A program made the position numbers and the translations under genes. From an uncultured Parvibacter sp. (GTDB lineage Bacteria; Actinomycetota; Coriobacteriia; Coriobacteriales; Eggerthellaceae), in NCBI GenBank assembly GCA_910587945.1, contig CAJUNI010000004.1:61783-67739 (forward strand): a stretch of DNA of 5,957 nucleotides. The letters are read 5' to 3'. Within the stretch, counting starts at the first letter, position 1. The number at the start of each line of letters is the position of its first letter. The notes under the pieces are model-generated. The model made no database searches. It saw only the letters and a program-made list of their open reading frames with translations, and had not been told where the DNA came from. Positions 5,576-5,957 of the stretch are shown piece by piece.

Positions 5576-5957
5576 ATGACAGAGCTGCAAAGCCAAACTG
5601 CATCGCACCAATCTACTCCCCGTATTGCCATAGTGACAGGCGCCACATCGGGCTTGGGTCTCGAATTTGCGCGCCAAATTGACGCTCGCCATGATGTGGA
5701 TGAGATTTGGCTCGTGGCCCGGAATCAAGACAAGCTTGCTGAGATTGCAGCAACGCTCTCTACACCAGCTGTTCCCGTTCCTTCGGATTTGTCTTCTATG
5801 GCAGATATTGCAGTCATTGGGGATCTCCTAGAGCGCGATCAGTTGGTGGTGGGCTACCTCATCAACGCCGCGGGGTTTGGGCGATTTGGAGCCTGGGACG
5901 CCATAGCTGAGGCCGATGCGGAAGCCATGATCGATCTCAACTGCAAAGGTCTGGTTG
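5576..5957 (+). CDS. Short-chain dehydrogenase/reductase (SDR), N-terminal part, cut by window end
   Basis: The ATG start follows AAGGAG at 6 bases, and the frame stays open to the last base: 127 codons plus one base. The translation has the Rossmann nucleotide-binding pattern of classical SDRs. The glycine motif TGATSGLG is at residues 21-28 after a beta strand RIAIV. WLVARN (45-50) ends the second strand, with Arg49 placed where NADP(H)-preferring members often carry a basic residue. SDL (70-72) supplies the Asp after the third strand, INAAGFG (96-102) is the NNAG-type motif, and DLNCKG (120-125) contains Asn122, the Asn of the Asn-Ser-Tyr-Lys tetrad. The catalytic Ser and YxxxK lie beyond the window. 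A typical SDR has about 250-280 residues, so roughly half is seen. The substrate cannot be deduced. It is a cytosolic oxidoreductase and probably its own transcription unit, given the 235-base gap upstream. Confidence 0.93.
   Translation, partial: MTELQSQTASHQSTPRIAIVTGATSGLGLEFARQIDARHDVDEIWLVARNQDKLAEIAATLSTPAVPVPSDLSSMADIAVIGDLLERDQLVVGYLINAAGFGRFGAWDAIAEADAEAMIDLNCKGLV

Noticed and set aside
5576..5957. Idea that the SDR gene is truncated or a pseudogene.
   Set aside because: The frame is open and motif-complete up to the last base; it is cut by the window edge only.

Overview
The window looks like a chromosomal stretch from an actinobacterium with intermediate GC content. A member of the Coriobacteriia is my best guess. 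The reasons are the combination of a DUF6273-type protein, a DUF4012 anchored ectodomain and a DUF6541-type polytopic membrane protein, plus non-ATG starts (TTG, GTG) behind strong purine-rich ribosome binding sites. This taxonomic guess is inference, not proof. All genes are on the + strand.

Layout. (1) Positions 1-321 hold the 3' end of a gene for a DUF6273-like protein. (2) Positions 322-714 (393 bases) carry no sizeable gene. They hold a weak candidate promoter, a 28-codon short ORF with a good ribosome binding site, two interlocked 6-bp helices that could fold as an H-type pseudoknot, a strong intrinsic terminator (428-465) and, just before the next gene, a perfect 6-bp hairpin. (3) Positions 715-3117 encode an 800-residue DUF4012 protein: a long charged, disordered cytoplasmic tail, one membrane anchor, a large extracytoplasmic domain and an acidic Ala-rich tail. 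(4) After 45 bases, 3163-5340 encode a 725-residue protein with about 14-15 membrane segments and a soluble C-terminal domain, resembling the DUF6541 family (GT-C glycosyltransferase-like architecture). (5) Positions 5341-5575 are intergenic, with a G-rich inverted repeat and an operator-like palindrome. (6) From 5576 to the window end is the 5' part of a short-chain dehydrogenase/reductase gene.

How they fit. The DUF4012 and DUF6541-like genes are close enough to form one transcription unit, and both products place large domains outside the membrane. A joint role in making, exporting or attaching a cell-envelope glycan is the most reasonable inference, but neither family has a function I can state with certainty. 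The SDR gene has its own ribosome binding site and a 235-base upstream gap, so it probably starts a separate unit. No mobile element, CRISPR array, tRNA or rRNA was seen.
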